Assembly (NCBI RefSeq): GCF_000425145.1 | Contig: NZ_AULF01000017.1 | Coordinates: 40,072-104,071 of the forward strand | Origin: Pedobacter glucosidilyticus DSM 23534 | Lineage (GTDB): Bacteria; Bacteroidota; Bacteroidia; Sphingobacteriales; Sphingobacteriaceae | Direction of reading: 5' to 3' | Length of the DNA: 64,000 bases | In this document: one piece after another, positions 1 to 10,000 of the stretch | Numbering within the stretch: the stretch's first letter is position 1 | Layout: every line of letters begins with the position of its first letter | Position numbers and translations under genes: made by a program | The notes under the pieces: model-generated | The model's database searches: none | Told to the model about the DNA's origin: nothing | Seen by the model: the letters and a program-made list of their open reading frames with translations, nothing else

Positions 1-102
1 TGAAATAGTAATGTAATTTTTAAGATTATTTGATTTACTGCTGAAATTGAAACAATTTCTCATCGTGAACGTTTCGTATTTAATACACTCATAAACAAAA
101 AG

Positions 103-471
103 ATGCAAATCTTAAGCTTGCTTATTCTTGCTTTAAGTCTGGCTTATCGCCCTCCTCAATTTAAAGATTATAGAGAGCTTATCCTATTATCGCCTCGTAA
201 AGAAGACGAAACTTTTCTTCGTCAATTAGCATTATTAAAAGCAGATGAAAAGGGTTTAGCAGAAAGAGACATCAAAGTAAATACTTATTTTTTTGATGAA
301 GGCTTACCCAAGGATAAACTCAAGCTCATTACAAAACCCAATACCTTCACCATCATCCTTGTGGGTAAAGATGGCGGAGAGAAATACCGTTCTCACCAAA
401 TAACCAGCCTGAATATGCTTTATAAAATCATTGATGTGATGCCTATGCGCAGAGCAGAAATGGGTAAATAA
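103..471 (+). CDS. DUF4174 domain-containing small secreted protein
   Basis: The 122-residue protein has a short hydrophobic start (residues 1-15) that could be a signal peptide, followed by one DUF4174 domain. The family's two landmarks are visible: a GLAERDIKV stretch near residue 50 and FTIILVGKDGGEKYRS followed by the terminal MPMRRAEM. The fold is thought to be thioredoxin-like, but there is no CxxC here and no reaction is known for the family. It stands alone ahead of purH, which has its own promoter. I saw no clear -7 box in the 100 bases upstream. Family assignment is firm; function is unknown. Confidence 0.85.
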   Translation: MQILSLLILALSLAYRPPQFKDYRELILLSPRKEDETFLRQLALLKADEKGLAERDIKVNTYFFDEGLPKDKLKLITKPNTFTIILVGKDGGEKYRSHQITSLNMLYKIIDVMPMRRAEMGK

Positions 472-533
472 AAAAGCTTTATTTCATCGTTCATCAATAT
501 TGAATTTTACTTCTTAAAGCTTATTGATTTTTC

Positions 534-541
534 TATCTTTG
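534..541 (+). promoter_or_regulatory. Bacteroidota -7 promoter box for purH
   Basis: TATCTTTG fits the TAnnTTTG -7 consensus of the Bacteroidota primary sigma factor and lies 21 bases before the purH ATG at 563. An in-frame ATG at 524 lies upstream of this box, so it is unlikely to be the translation start. I did not find a convincing -33 element. Confidence 0.6.
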
Positions 542-562
542 CGCCTTCAAAAATTTAAATTC

Positions 563-2092
563 ATGAACCACCCAGTAAAAATCAAAAACGCCTTAATTTC
601 AGTTTTTTATAAAGACAATTTAGAACCGGTAATTTTACAATTGCAAAAATTAGGAGTAAATATTTACTCAACCGGAGGTACCGAAACCTTTATCAAGAAC
701 TTAGGTGTGGATGTTATCCCAGTTGAAGATCTTACTTCGTATCCTTCTATCTTGGGTGGTAGAGTAAAAACTTTGCATCCAAAAGTATTTGGAGGCATTT
801 TAACTAGAAGAGCGCATAGCGGCGACCAGGAGCAGATTGCTCAGTACGAAATCCCAGAGATAGATTTGGTAATTGTTGATTTATACCCTTTCGAGGAGAC
901 TGTAAAATCTGGTGCTCCGGAACAAGATATCATTGAAAAAATAGATATTGGTGGTATTTCTTTAATCAGAGCTGCTGCAAAAAACCATCAGGATGTTGTC
1001 ATCATCGCATCTAAAGATGATTATACTACCTTAAATAATATCTTAGAAACACAAAATGGCGAAACCAGCTTGGAGCAACGTAAGGCTTTTGCAAGAAATG
1101 CTTTTCATGTTTCTTCTCATTATGATAGTGCTATTTTCAACTGGTTTAACCAGGGTGATGATGCGTTAACTGTATTTAAACAAAGTGAGCAAAAGGCAAC
1201 GGTTTTACGTTATGGCGAAAACCCTCACCAAAAAGGTTATTTCTATGGCGATTTAGACGCTATGTTTGATAAATTGAATGGTAAAGAACTTTCTTATAAT
1301 AACCTGGTAGATGTTGATGCTGCGGTGGCTTTAATTGATGAGTTTACGGAGCCTACTTTTGCCATCTTAAAACATACCAATGCTTGCGGTGTGGCCAGCA
1401 GACCAAATTTATTAGATGCATGGCAAGATGCTTTAGCCTGCGACCCAGTTTCTGCTTTCGGCGGGGTATTGATTTGCAATGGCGAGGTTGATGAGGCTAC
1501 CGCTTTAGAAATCAATAAATTATTCTTCGAGGTTTTAATAGCACCAGCTTATTCTGCTGCAGCAGAACAGGTTTTGACCAGTAAGAAAAACAGGATCATC
1601 TTACGTAGAAAGGATGTTGCTTTACCGGGAAAACTCTTTAAAACCTTATTGAATGGGGTGATAGAGCAAGATAAGGACAATACGGTAGAGGGTCCTGAAT
1701 TGATGACGGCTGTAACAAGGCAAAAACCTACTGAGCAAGAGTTGAAAGATCTTTTCTTTGCTAATAAAGTGGTGAAACATACCAAATCTAATACGATTGT
1801 TTTTGCTAAAAACAATACTTTAATTGCCAGTGGTGTGGGGCAAACTTCTAGGGTAGACTCTTTAAAGCAAGCTGTGATTAAGGCAGAAAGCTTTGGTTTT
1901 TCTTTACAAGGTGCTGTTATGGCTTCTGATGCTTTTTTCCCCTTCCCGGATTGTGTTGAGCTAGCTGCCGAAGCTGGTATAAGTGCTGTTTTACAACCTG
2001 GTGGTTCTATCAAGGACCAAGACTCTATTGATAAAGCTAACGAAAAAGGTATTGCGATGGTTACTACCGGTGTACGCCATTTCAAACATTAG
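563..2092 (+). CDS. purH: Bifunctional AICAR transformylase / IMP cyclohydrolase
   Basis: PurH performs the last two steps of de novo IMP synthesis: formylation of AICAR with 10-formyl-THF, then ring closure. The 509 residues from the ATG at 563 match the usual length. The N-terminal IMP cyclohydrolase domain (about 1-195) shows the STGGT motif and GGRVKTLHPKVFGGIL. The C-terminal transformylase domain has LRYGENPHQKG, the catalytic KHTNACGVA loop, DPVSAFGGV and the terminal DAFFPFPDCVE and QPGGSIKDQ blocks. An upstream ATG at 524 is rejected because a promoter box lies between the two. It is a single-gene unit followed by repeats and appears intact. Confidence 0.97.
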   Translation: MNHPVKIKNALISVFYKDNLEPVILQLQKLGVNIYSTGGTETFIKNLGVDVIPVEDLTSYPSILGGRVKTLHPKVFGGILTRRAHSGDQEQIAQYEIPEIDLVIVDLYPFEETVKSGAPEQDIIEKIDIGGISLIRAAAKNHQDVVIIASKDDYTTLNNILETQNGETSLEQRKAFARNAFHVSSHYDSAIFNWFNQGDDALTVFKQSEQKATVLRYGENPHQKGYFYGDLDAMFDKLNGKELSYNNLVDVDAAVALIDEFTEPTFAILKHTNACGVASRPNLLDAWQDALACDPVSAFGGVLICNGEVDEATALEINKLFFEVLIAPAYSAAAEQVLTSKKNRIILRRKDVALPGKLFKTLLNGVIEQDKDNTVEGPELMTAVTRQKPTEQELKDLFFANKVVKHTKSNTIVFAKNNTLIASGVGQTSRVDSLKQAVIKAESFGFSLQGAVMASDAFFPFPDCVELAAEAGISAVLQPGGSIKDQDSIDKANEKGIAMVTTGVRHFKH

Positions 2093-2833
2093 TATGCTGA
2101 GGAGCGTAGAAAGTTGGAGGTAAAAAGTACTGAGTAGCAAGTAAAAAGACCTAACTACTGGGTAGTTTATACGACAATTGGGTCTGTGATTTGATTTGTT
2201 GTTTTACTTGGAGGTTGTTTTTTCTTGCGCTCGTTTGCAACGAGTGCTTAACATGGTGTGGCGATGGTATCGCTTTTTCTTGTGCTCGTTTGTAACGAGT
2301 ACTTAACATGGTTTGGCGATGGTATCGCTTTTTTAACAACAAGGACGCAAAGGAATGAGCTGGGTAGTTATGGTGATTTGTTTTTAATCTCTTCAATTGT
2401 ATCGGTTTAACCGCAAAGATTTTTTTAATGTTTTAACCGCTGAGGGCACAGAGAGCACTGAGCTGGGTGGTTACCTGAAAGTTATAGACTTTTTTTTTGT
2501 TTAATCGGTTTAGTTTGTCAAGCGAGGTACGTGGCTTCTCTTTATAAGCTATATGAAGGGATAGCCTTGTATGAAGGGAGAGCTTCGCTTTGTTCGCTAT
2601 GAACAAAGTAATCGGGACAGCCTTGCGTGATGAGATAGCTTCTTCGTTCCTCATCGCGATGACGAAAAAATGTGTTAGCGATGACAAAAAAGTGTGTTCG
2701 CTATAAAACGTTTGTCACTGCGAGGAACGTGGCTTCTCTCATAATACTTATAGGATAGCCTTTAAGAAGAGATAGCTTCTTCGTTCCTCATCGCTATGGA
2801 CAAAGCAATCGGGATAGCTTTATAGCTGTCAAT
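2093..2833. repeat. Intergenic interspersed-repeat region
   Basis: No credible gene. A short run of AAAGT/GTAGAAAG words follows purH (about 2105-2150). Two copies of a CTCGTTTGCAACGAGT-type palindromic unit then lie around 2228 and 2284, ending in GGTATCGCTTTTTTAAC. The TTTTAACCGCTGAGGGCAC unit (about 2431-2489) and GCGAGGTACGTGGCTTCTC-type units (about 2520-2700 and 2717-2820) follow. The same families recur near 12.9, 16.2-17.1, 18.0-18.6, 25.5-27.0 and 63.7 kb. Open frames here are repeat translations. Confidence 0.85.
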
Positions 2834-3667
2834 TTATTTCTCTACCTGATGAAACCAATTTAGGAAACCGCTTAATCTGTTACGACTTACCTTGCATTTT
2901 AAAGGTTCATAGGGCATAAATTTTATTTGTAAATGGTAGCTATAATCTGACTTACGATAGTAGCCTTTTAAGGCCCATCTCGCATAGATTTCTGAACGGT
3001 TTACCTGCATAAAGTCTTGAGCAGGTAATTTCTTTACGTGTTGCTCTAAAGATTCTGTGGTGTTATATAGTTTTTTGTTCGTAGTATAGATAGTGCCTAC
3101 GTTTCCATTTTTAATAATGGCTAGTATTTCTATGGCTTTGATGTAAAATACACAATCTCCTAAACTTACCCTCACATTTATTTCTTCACTACTTTGTGCC
3201 TTCTTTATGTGGTAGGCTAAATAATAATACCTGAATACATATATCAAATTTAATAGTAAGACCTGAATGGTGATGATTTGAAACTCCACCTGCATATAGC
3301 CACTAGCCTCAAAATCATTATCAAAATACCAGAAGTAAAATCTGATAAATAGGTAATCTAGTAACAATACCAGTAACACTCCAAATATCAATTGATAGCT
3401 ACCTCTTTTCCATAAATTGTCTTCCCAGTTGATACGACTATCTAAATATCGAGTGGTACTATGTACACATTGCAAAAGTGCAACTGCTATCAAAGTACTA
3501 AATAGCATTGCCCAATAGTAATTGGTTTGCTGCATGATTTGCCAAAAAGATTTCGTTTGAGGTACAACTACTAGATAGTGAGACACTAATAAGGCTACTA
3601 TTAAGCGTACACCAAAAGAAAAGTATTTTCCGTCTTTCTTATTCCATAAGGTAATGAATGATTTCAT
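2834..3667 (-). CDS. Membrane-anchored LytTR DNA-binding regulator
   Basis: A 277-residue protein with four predicted membrane segments (about 17-36, 50-70, 91-110 and 128-150) and a C-terminal LytTR domain (about 165-275). The LytTR part shows the YIKAIEILAI strand, the DFMQVNRSEIYA segment matching the family's RIHRSYIVN block, and the final KVSRNRL. LytTR domains bind promoter DNA, usually behind a receiver domain. Here the DNA-binding domain is tethered to the membrane with no receiver and no histidine kinase gene nearby, so the signal may be sensed by the membrane segments themselves. It is monocistronic and repeat-flanked. Targets are unknown. Confidence 0.85.
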   Translation of the reverse strand: MKSFITLWNKKDGKYFSFGVRLIVALLVSHYLVVVPQTKSFWQIMQQTNYYWAMLFSTLIAVALLQCVHSTTRYLDSRINWEDNLWKRGSYQLIFGVLLVLLLDYLFIRFYFWYFDNDFEASGYMQVEFQIITIQVLLLNLIYVFRYYYLAYHIKKAQSSEEINVRVSLGDCVFYIKAIEILAIIKNGNVGTIYTTNKKLYNTTESLEQHVKKLPAQDFMQVNRSEIYARWALKGYYRKSDYSYHLQIKFMPYEPLKCKVSRNRLSGFLNWFHQVEK

Positions 3668-3693
3668 TTGTTCATGTTTTTCAAGTAAAAAAT

Positions 3694-3701
3694 CAAAAGT
3701 A
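3694..3701 (-). promoter_or_regulatory. Candidate -7 box for the LytTR gene
   Basis: On the minus strand this reads TACTTTTG, a match to TAnnTTTG, 27 bases before the LytTR start. The surroundings carry repeated TCAAAAGTATAAAGTC-like words, so a chance match is possible. Confidence 0.35.
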
Positions 3702-4097
3702 TAAAGTCAAAAGATGCTTAAATAGTGGATAGTTTACACTTATTTAATATCAGATGTTGATGCCTAACTCCCGATAGCCGGGAGGAGATTGCTTACTCAT
3801 TTCGGCGAATAGGGTATTTTATGATCGCTTGTTCCTTCTAAAAGCTGAAAACATAAAATAAATCTTTATAAAACAAATCTCAGAAACAACATCATACTGA
3901 TTATAACTTCATATTTTTTATGGTTTCCTCAAATATATTAGCTCTAAATATCAAGAGCCAAAAAAAAATTTGCATTTCATCATCTAATTTCTACCATTCA
4001 TCACTTTTGTGGGTTTTCTGTTAGATTTTTTAAGCTTTTAGCCTCTAATTTTGTTAAGCCGGCCGGCCTATCTATTCATCAATTTAAAAAAACAACT
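3702..4097. other. Intergenic region between divergent genes
   Basis: An AT-rich gap between the minus-strand LytTR gene and the plus-strand gene at 4098. It holds a small hairpin, CTCCCG (3768-3773) against CGGGAG (3779-3784), resembling the CCCGAGCTATCGGGA hairpin at 27359-27376. A GGCCGGCC octamer lies near 4061-4068. No gene is visible. Confidence 0.6.
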
Positions 4098-4493
4098 ATG
4101 GAAAAAGTTCCTTTTACTCCCGCTGGTTTACAGCAATTATTAACTACTCTTTACGCTTTGAGCGACCAAGAATTAAATTTAGTAGCTGATGCCTTACACC
4201 AAAATTTCAAACTCTGGGTTGCCGAACATTTCGACTTAGATGAAGCTCAACTAGCTTACCTCTATAGTCTTGATGAACGCTTTATTAGTCAGGCTGCTGC
4301 TAGAGGAAGCTATTTTATGGCGCATCGCTTACCCATTACTTTAAACAAAATGGAAGCTCCGGCTTTACGAAGCGATGGCAAAGACCGTGGCAAACTGCTC
4401 AACTTAAATGAAAGTAGCAATAGCAATTTTATGCCAGAGGAGGGTTATAGCAACCTTGAAGTTTTAACTTTTAATATCACCTATTTTAATTAG
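4098..4493 (+). CDS. Hypothetical protein, 131 residues
   Basis: I do not recognise this protein. It opens with EKVPFTPAGLQQLLTTLY, then an acidic, helix-rich middle (DQELNLVADALHQNF, HFDLDEAQLAYLYSLDE) and a loop-like, Asn/Ser-rich C-terminus. There is no signal peptide, membrane segment or obvious catalytic motif. The frame is clean, codon use matches real genes nearby, and it sits 430 bases from the divergent LytTR gene. The layout suggests a small cytosolic helical protein, but no function can be assigned. Confidence 0.6.
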   Translation: MEKVPFTPAGLQQLLTTLYALSDQELNLVADALHQNFKLWVAEHFDLDEAQLAYLYSLDERFISQAAARGSYFMAHRLPITLNKMEAPALRSDGKDRGKLLNLNESSNSNFMPEEGYSNLEVLTFNITYFN

Positions 4494-4496
4494 TTG

Positions 4497-5202
4497 AAAA
4501 AGGGAACGCTGAAAACCTTGTAACAGAGTAGGCATTAATTCATGATTTTGAAGAATGAAAATAATATGATAATTCCTTAAGCTCAGCCTCGCCTGCCCTC
4601 ATGCCGGGCAATGGCATTTACTTTTCTCCCGCGAAAAGTAAACAAAAGCTCCCGACTGCGCCCTTTGCTACCAATGGAACTGCTTAGGCTTAAGCAGCAC
4701 TGCCGCAAAGGCCAAGGTCGAATAAAAGCTTATGTTCAGGTACTGCTTAAAGGATTTATCATAAAAACTCAATCAAATTAAATAAGTGGGATAGCTGCAA
4801 GTACATCCCCTTCAAAACAACTGATGCTTACAGTAATAAGCACCTGTTGTTTTAATGCTTCAAGAACAAAGGGGGACGCCGAAAACCCTGTAACAGAGTA
4901 GGCATAACCAAAATGTTTGATTTTGAAGAATGAAAATAATATGATAATTCCTTAGGCACAGTCTCGCCTGCCCTCATGCCGGGCAATGGCATTTACTTTT
5001 ATTCAAAGGGTTTCATGTTTTTCTTTTGCCTTCATGAATGCTTTGCATTTTTTCCGCGAAATTAAACAAAAGCTCCCGACTGCGCCCTTTGCTACCAACG
5101 GAACTGCTTAGGCTTAAGCAGCACTGCCGCAAAGGCCAAGGTCGAATAAAAGCTTATGTTCAGGTACTGCTTAAAGAATCTATCATAAAAATCAAATTAT
5201 TC
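4497..5202. repeat. Two tandem copies of a ~280-330 bp AAAGTA-hairpin repeat element
   Basis: Copy 1 spans about 4497-4778 and copy 2 about 4867-5202. Both share GTAACAGAGTAGGCAT, GAAAATAATATGATAATTCC, CCCTCATGCCGGGCAATGGC, the AAGCTCCCGACTGCGCCCTT block and a TGCTTAGGCTTAAGCA palindrome. In copy 1 an ACTTTTCTCCCGCGAAAAGT stem-loop is intact. In copy 2 about 45 extra bases (from about 5000) split this stem. Related AAAAAGTA elements recur at about 26150-26300 (reverse) and 28050-28200. The open frame at 5038-5223 is repeat translation. Confidence 0.85.
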
Positions 5203-5262
5203 ATTTTCAAACCTTTCATGTAAAACTCTATGGCTTCGAGATGTAGCAAAGCCAAATCAAAG

Positions 5263-5586
5263 ATGAAGAAAAAATTCATCATTCCTATGATTGCTGTAGC
5301 AGCAATCTCAGGCGCTGTTTTATTCTCTGCTTTTAAAGCCAATAGTGGTAAAGCAACAGAACAGCTTTGGTTTCAGTATAGTGGTAGTGGCGACCCTACC
5401 CAGTCTGAAAATTATGTCCTCTCTGGTAGTGCTGCTCCTGATTGTGGTGGCGACCAGCAAGTTTGTGCAATCAGGGCACTAGACAATGGTTTTGACCAGC
5501 CAGAAATTACCAGCACTCTGGCTGCTGAAATCAATGCCGCTGTTAGCAATAATACTCCAAGTGCTAATGTAGGCTTGAGAAATTAA
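5263..5586 (+). CDS. DUF6520 family small secreted protein
   Basis: From the ATG at 5263 the product is 107 residues: a lysine-rich start (MKKKFIIPM), a hydrophobic signal segment ending near SAFKA, then a mature part with LWFQYSGSGDPTQ, PDCGG and VCAIRA. That order fits the DUF6520 family of the Bacteroidota as I know it. The two cysteines, eight residues apart, could form a disulfide. An ATG at 5230 in the same frame would add 11 basic residues from the upstream repeat and is less likely. It is convergent with the SusC/SusD/TlpA-like operon, which together may form a functional set, but its role is unknown. Confidence 0.7.
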   Translation: MKKKFIIPMIAVAAISGAVLFSAFKANSGKATEQLWFQYSGSGDPTQSENYVLSGSAAPDCGGDQQVCAIRALDNGFDQPEITSTLAAEINAAVSNNTPSANVGLRN

Positions 5587-5592
5587 TGCTTG

Positions 5593-5665
5593 AAACGGGG
5601 TTATCTCTATAAGTATCATTCGCTTTGCTAAAAAGACTCGAAATAAACTTGAGATAACCTCGTTT
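5593..5665. terminator. Candidate bidirectional terminator hairpin
   Basis: AAACGGGGTTATCTC (5593-5607) pairs with GAGATAACCTCGTTT (5651-5665), 15 bp with a single G-T pair. It sits exactly between the convergent DUF6520 and SusD genes, with T/A-rich flanks on both sides. The loop is long (43 bases), so it may act as a weak terminator or as a structured 3' end. Confidence 0.55.
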
Positions 5666-5672
5666 TGTTTAT

Positions 5673-7046
5673 CTATCTAGGATTTTGTTCTAATCCTCCT
5701 CTTTCTATAACATCACTAGGTATAGGAAATACATAAGCATTGCTATTAGGTAATAAGCTATAGGTTTGCCCGGCTACTGTTCTACTTAAGGTGGTTGATG
5801 TTGCTGCTGACAAATTCAAACGCTTCAAGTCATACCACCTTAATCCTCTAAAAATGAGTTCCTTTCGTCTTTCTCTCAAAATCACTTCTAAGGCTACTGC
5901 ATGATTACTTACCACCATTGGTGTATAGCTCCCATTTCTGAATCTCTTTAGCAATAAGGTATTTAAGTCTGCCATAGCAAGTGTCGTTTCATTTTGCCTT
6001 GCCAAGGCTTCTGCTCTGTTTAACAATACTTCTGCCGTGGTTATACCTGTAAACATGCTACTACCGTTTTGCCCACTGTAGTTTCCTTTAAACTGGAAAG
6101 TTCCGTCGGCGTTAGCTCTAAAGAAAAGCTGCTTGCGTAAATCTTGTGCTTCATACTGCTGGTAAAGTTCTGGTGATATTCTACATCTGCTTGGGGCCAA
6201 AATAGTATAAACTCCTGTTGCATAAAATAGGGTCTCGGCATTTAATCTTACAAAAGGGATATTTGAACTTGTGCTGAGGCTATTGTAATCTATCAAATTA
6301 TTGTTGATGGCTAAAGCACTATCGGCATAGGCTTTTACCATCGCATAATCTTGTTTATACAAGGCTACTCTAGATAGTAGTGCATAAGTATTACATCGGT
6401 CTGGGCGGGTGGCTACTATTCCCCTTGGTTCCAAGAGTTTGCTGGCTTCCTGTAAATCTGTAATGATTTTATCATAGCATGCTGCAAGACTATTTCTACC
6501 GTTTACCTGATTAAAATCGCTTGACAACCTAAGCGGTATACCTAAGTCTGTGGCTGCTGTTGCTTCCTGATAGGCGGGTGCAAATATCATCAATAGATTG
6601 AAAAAATTATTTGCCCTATGAAATAAAGCTTGGCCTTTTAACTGTGATGCTACATTTTGGTTATCCGAATAATTATTAGCCTCTAAAGTTTCTAATACCA
6701 CATTACATGCTAAAATAGTACTGTACATCCTTTGCCAGTTGCCAGCATCGCCATCATCTGCTGTATTTCGCCAGAGGTAGATATTTCTTTCTCGCTCAAA
6801 GGGAAAGGAATTAAAATCTGCATCGGTAAGAAAGTAGTTGTCTGCTGCTCCTTCTGCTATAGCCGGAACGGTATTGATAAAGGTCTCATCCAATAGGGCT
6901 TGCAAATCATTCAGCTTTTGTGGGATTACCAATTGTTGATTGGGCTTTACTTCTAAAAAATCCTGACATGCGGTTAATATCCATAGCAACATGACAGTGG
7001 CTACAGAAAAGCGCTGTTTAAATATTTTTATGTTCATCATTTTCAT
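5673..7046 (-). CDS. RagB/SusD family outer-membrane lipoprotein
   Basis: SusD proteins are surface lipoproteins that cap a SusC channel and capture its ligand. The 457-residue product has a signal peptide ending in LTAC (lipobox), followed by QDFLEVKPNQQ, the usual SusD start. The TPR-like helical middle contains LKGQALFHRANNFFNLLMIF and ADLNTLLLKRF, and the C-terminal block has LRERRKELIFRGLRWYDLKR and ends with IERGGLEQNPR. It lies 19 bases after the partner SusC gene in the same operon. It is somewhat short for the family but complete. The ligand cannot be inferred, and no glycoside hydrolase is in the operon. Confidence 0.93.
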   Translation of the reverse strand: MKMMNIKIFKQRFSVATVMLLWILTACQDFLEVKPNQQLVIPQKLNDLQALLDETFINTVPAIAEGAADNYFLTDADFNSFPFERERNIYLWRNTADDGDAGNWQRMYSTILACNVVLETLEANNYSDNQNVASQLKGQALFHRANNFFNLLMIFAPAYQEATAATDLGIPLRLSSDFNQVNGRNSLAACYDKIITDLQEASKLLEPRGIVATRPDRCNTYALLSRVALYKQDYAMVKAYADSALAINNNLIDYNSLSTSSNIPFVRLNAETLFYATGVYTILAPSRCRISPELYQQYEAQDLRKQLFFRANADGTFQFKGNYSGQNGSSMFTGITTAEVLLNRAEALARQNETTLAMADLNTLLLKRFRNGSYTPMVVSNHAVALEVILRERRKELIFRGLRWYDLKRLNLSAATSTTLSRTVAGQTYSLLPNSNAYVFPIPSDVIERGGLEQNPR

Positions 7047-7065
7047 TATTATGTATTATTTCTAC

Positions 7066-10000
7066 TTAGTAACTAGCTCTTAAACCTATAGCAAATGTGG
7101 CCCGGGCGGGAATATTTCTACCATAGTCTGGGTCTATACCTGTTTTTGATGCCTGCCATAATATCCCTAAATTACTAGCATAGGCAAATAGCTCTGTTTG
7201 CTGTGGCATCCATTTACGTCCTTTATCTTTGGGCTGATAGCTGAGGCGTAAATCTTGCAGGCGGATATGGTCTGCCTTTTCTATCAATGTTTCGGTATTT
7301 CCATAAAAGGCGTCCCGCTGACTGTTTAAAGGATACAGGAATGCGGGTACACTTGTTCTTTGTTCATCCCCGGGCTGCTGCCAACGTAAATCATAATCGG
7401 GATGGCTGTTACCTATAACCAAGCCGCTATAATCTATGGTTGGTCTTCTAAAGAAGTAGTGCAGTTTAAAACTTAAGCTTACAGACAAACTCATTGGACC
7501 ATAGGTTAGGGTATTTCTGAATATGCCATTATATAAGGGGATTGCCGAACCATGAAATACCAATTCTTCTACTGCAGTAGATGCGGTTATACTGGCATAG
7601 TCTGTACTGGGCTGTCCGTTTAAAATACCTCTAACCGCCCCTGTTTGCGGGTCTAAACCTCCATTTTTATAGCTAAACAGTGGGTATACGGGAAAATTTT
7701 CCAGAGGTAATATATTTGCTCCGCTGCTTACATAGTTACGGGCTACAAAATCATTTTCATAACGCTCTACCTCTGTTTTTGTGTAGGCCAGCATCAGCAT
7801 ACTACGCCAAGAAAGCTTTCCTTTCAGATTGATACTGCTAAGAAGCAGCTCTGCTCCTTTTCCTCTGGTAGAGGCGTTATTGATGGTATTAAAGGCAAAG
7901 CCTGTAGTGGGATCTATAGGCTCTAAAGCCAATAAATTATTTGTTCTTTTTTGGTAGACATCTATACTTCCACTGAATCTGTTATTTAAGCTCGCAAAGT
8001 CTAAAGCTAAATTGAGGGTATTTACCCTTTCCCACTGCAAGGCACTATTAGGTGGATTGATGATACTTGCCATAGGCAAATTGGTAATGCTGTTTACAGA
8101 AGGGTCGTAACGTAAAACGGTTAAAGCAGAAATACTGTTGTTAACATTACCGCCCGAGCCATAAGATAAACGTAGTTTTAATAAAGGAAGCTTTTTCCAG
8201 TTATAAAAAGCTTCTTCATGGATATTCCAAGCGATACCCGCCGACCATAGCGGTGTGCCTTTCTGGTTTGCTGCTACACCAAATAAATTAGAGGCATCTT
8301 TTCTGGCGCTTAAAGTAAGTAGGTACCGTTGTTGATAATCGTATCCTAGCTGCGCATACAGGGAGGTGTTATGGTCTTTTAAACCTGTATTAAACTGATT
8401 ATTGGGTATATTTCCTGCTAATGCTAAATTCCCGAAGGATGGATATACTGTATTATAATTTACTAAAGCACTGGTAAGAATATCTGGGTCATAACCGTAT
8501 TGCCTAAAGGCCTCGCCTGTGGTTTTTAGTGCTCTTCGCTCTGCTCCAGCCATCATTTGAAGCTGATGTTTTTCTGCTATGCGTATATCGCCATCTAATT
8601 GAAAGCGTAAGGCATGGCTTTGTAATACACTTTGGTTTTGGTCTATAATACCTCCTAGTGGTATTTGACGCTGTACAATGGTTCCATTTAATTGTGTGTA
8701 CTGGTTAATGAGGTTACGACTATAATAGCTATCCTGACTGTAGTAGTCTAGCTCTTGGCTTTTTTCTTGTTGATATTGATACCTTAAAGAAGCTTTTAAA
8801 ATGGGTAACACACGCCATTTGGCACTACTTTCCAGCGTAATGTTATTTCTTTTGAGCTGGTTTTCTGCCTCGGTTAATTCCTGCAAAGGCCTGTAGGCCC
8901 AATCTAGTAAAAAGGGGTTGGCATCTATAACACTTTGCAGCGTTAGGCTTCTGTAATCTTTGTCTATGGCAAGGGCTTGTCCCTTATCATCTGCCAAACG
9001 GGCATAAGGGTAGAGGTTGAAGTTCCCTTGTCTGATTTGACCATAGCCTACCAAACTACGCGATCCATTCCGCTGGTTGTTTGCCTCTACATAGCTAACT
9101 GCTGTTTGTAGTTCTAGCTGTTTAAATAATTTTAAGCTTTGGTCTGCTTTAAAAGTATAGCGCTCTCCGCTGTTGGTGTTTAAATGCTGCTGGTTACGGT
9201 CGTAACCAGCACTTACTAAAAAATGCTGCCCTGCACTTCCTCCTGATATATGGACATTGTATTGCTGGTTGGTAGCTGGGCGGTAAACATAGCGGCTAAA
9301 ATCGTCTCTTACATCGTATTGTGCCAGTAGGGTCCGCTGCTGGATATAATCCGCTTCGCTTAAAGTTCCATTGGCTCTGGCTACCAATAGCTCTATACCG
9401 GGTGTAAGGGCGGGTAACCTCCTGTTGTTTAATAAAGCATTGTAAAAACCTCTGCTATAAAGAAAAGCTTCTGCCTCCAGATAAGAATTGGTATTGAGTT
9501 GCGGTAGGGCAAAAAGATCTGGCTGTTGGGTGTATTGATAGTTTTGGCTAAAAGATACTTTCGTTTTCTGCTCGTACCTTCCTTTTTTGGTGGTAATTAC
9601 AATTACACCATTTCCTGCTCTGGCTCCCCAGATAGCTGCCGCAGCAGCATCTTTTAAAATCGTGACACTCTCGATATCATTAGGGTTGATATTGTTAATA
9701 TCACCGGGATAAGGAAAGTTGTCTACCACTACTAAGGGTTCACTGTCTGCATTGATGCTGGTGATTCCTCTAATGCTAAGCCTATTATTGACCCCTGATA
9801 AATTGGGCGAATTGCTTCGTCTATCAAATTGTAAAGTAGGTGTTAAGGCTTCCAGACGCTCTACGATATTTGCACCTGTGGCTCTTTGGATCTCTGTTTG
9901 TGAAATAGCTTCTGCACTACCTGTCATCCTACCGGGAGCTAAAGTTTGGTAACCTGTACTGATGGTAACCATGTTTAAGGTTTGACTGCCTAGGCTTAAG

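Noticed and set aside
1549..2085. Long minus-strand frame opposite purH
   Set aside because: It lies wholly antisense to a clearly coding purH domain and has no recognisable motif; a shadow of the real frame.
2151..2687. Minus-strand frames between purH and the LytTR gene
   Set aside because: They translate interspersed repeats and share no protein similarity beyond those repeats.
5038..5342. Small frames on both strands before the DUF6520 gene
   Set aside because: They fall within copy 2 of the AAAGTA repeat element and overlap the better supported secreted protein.
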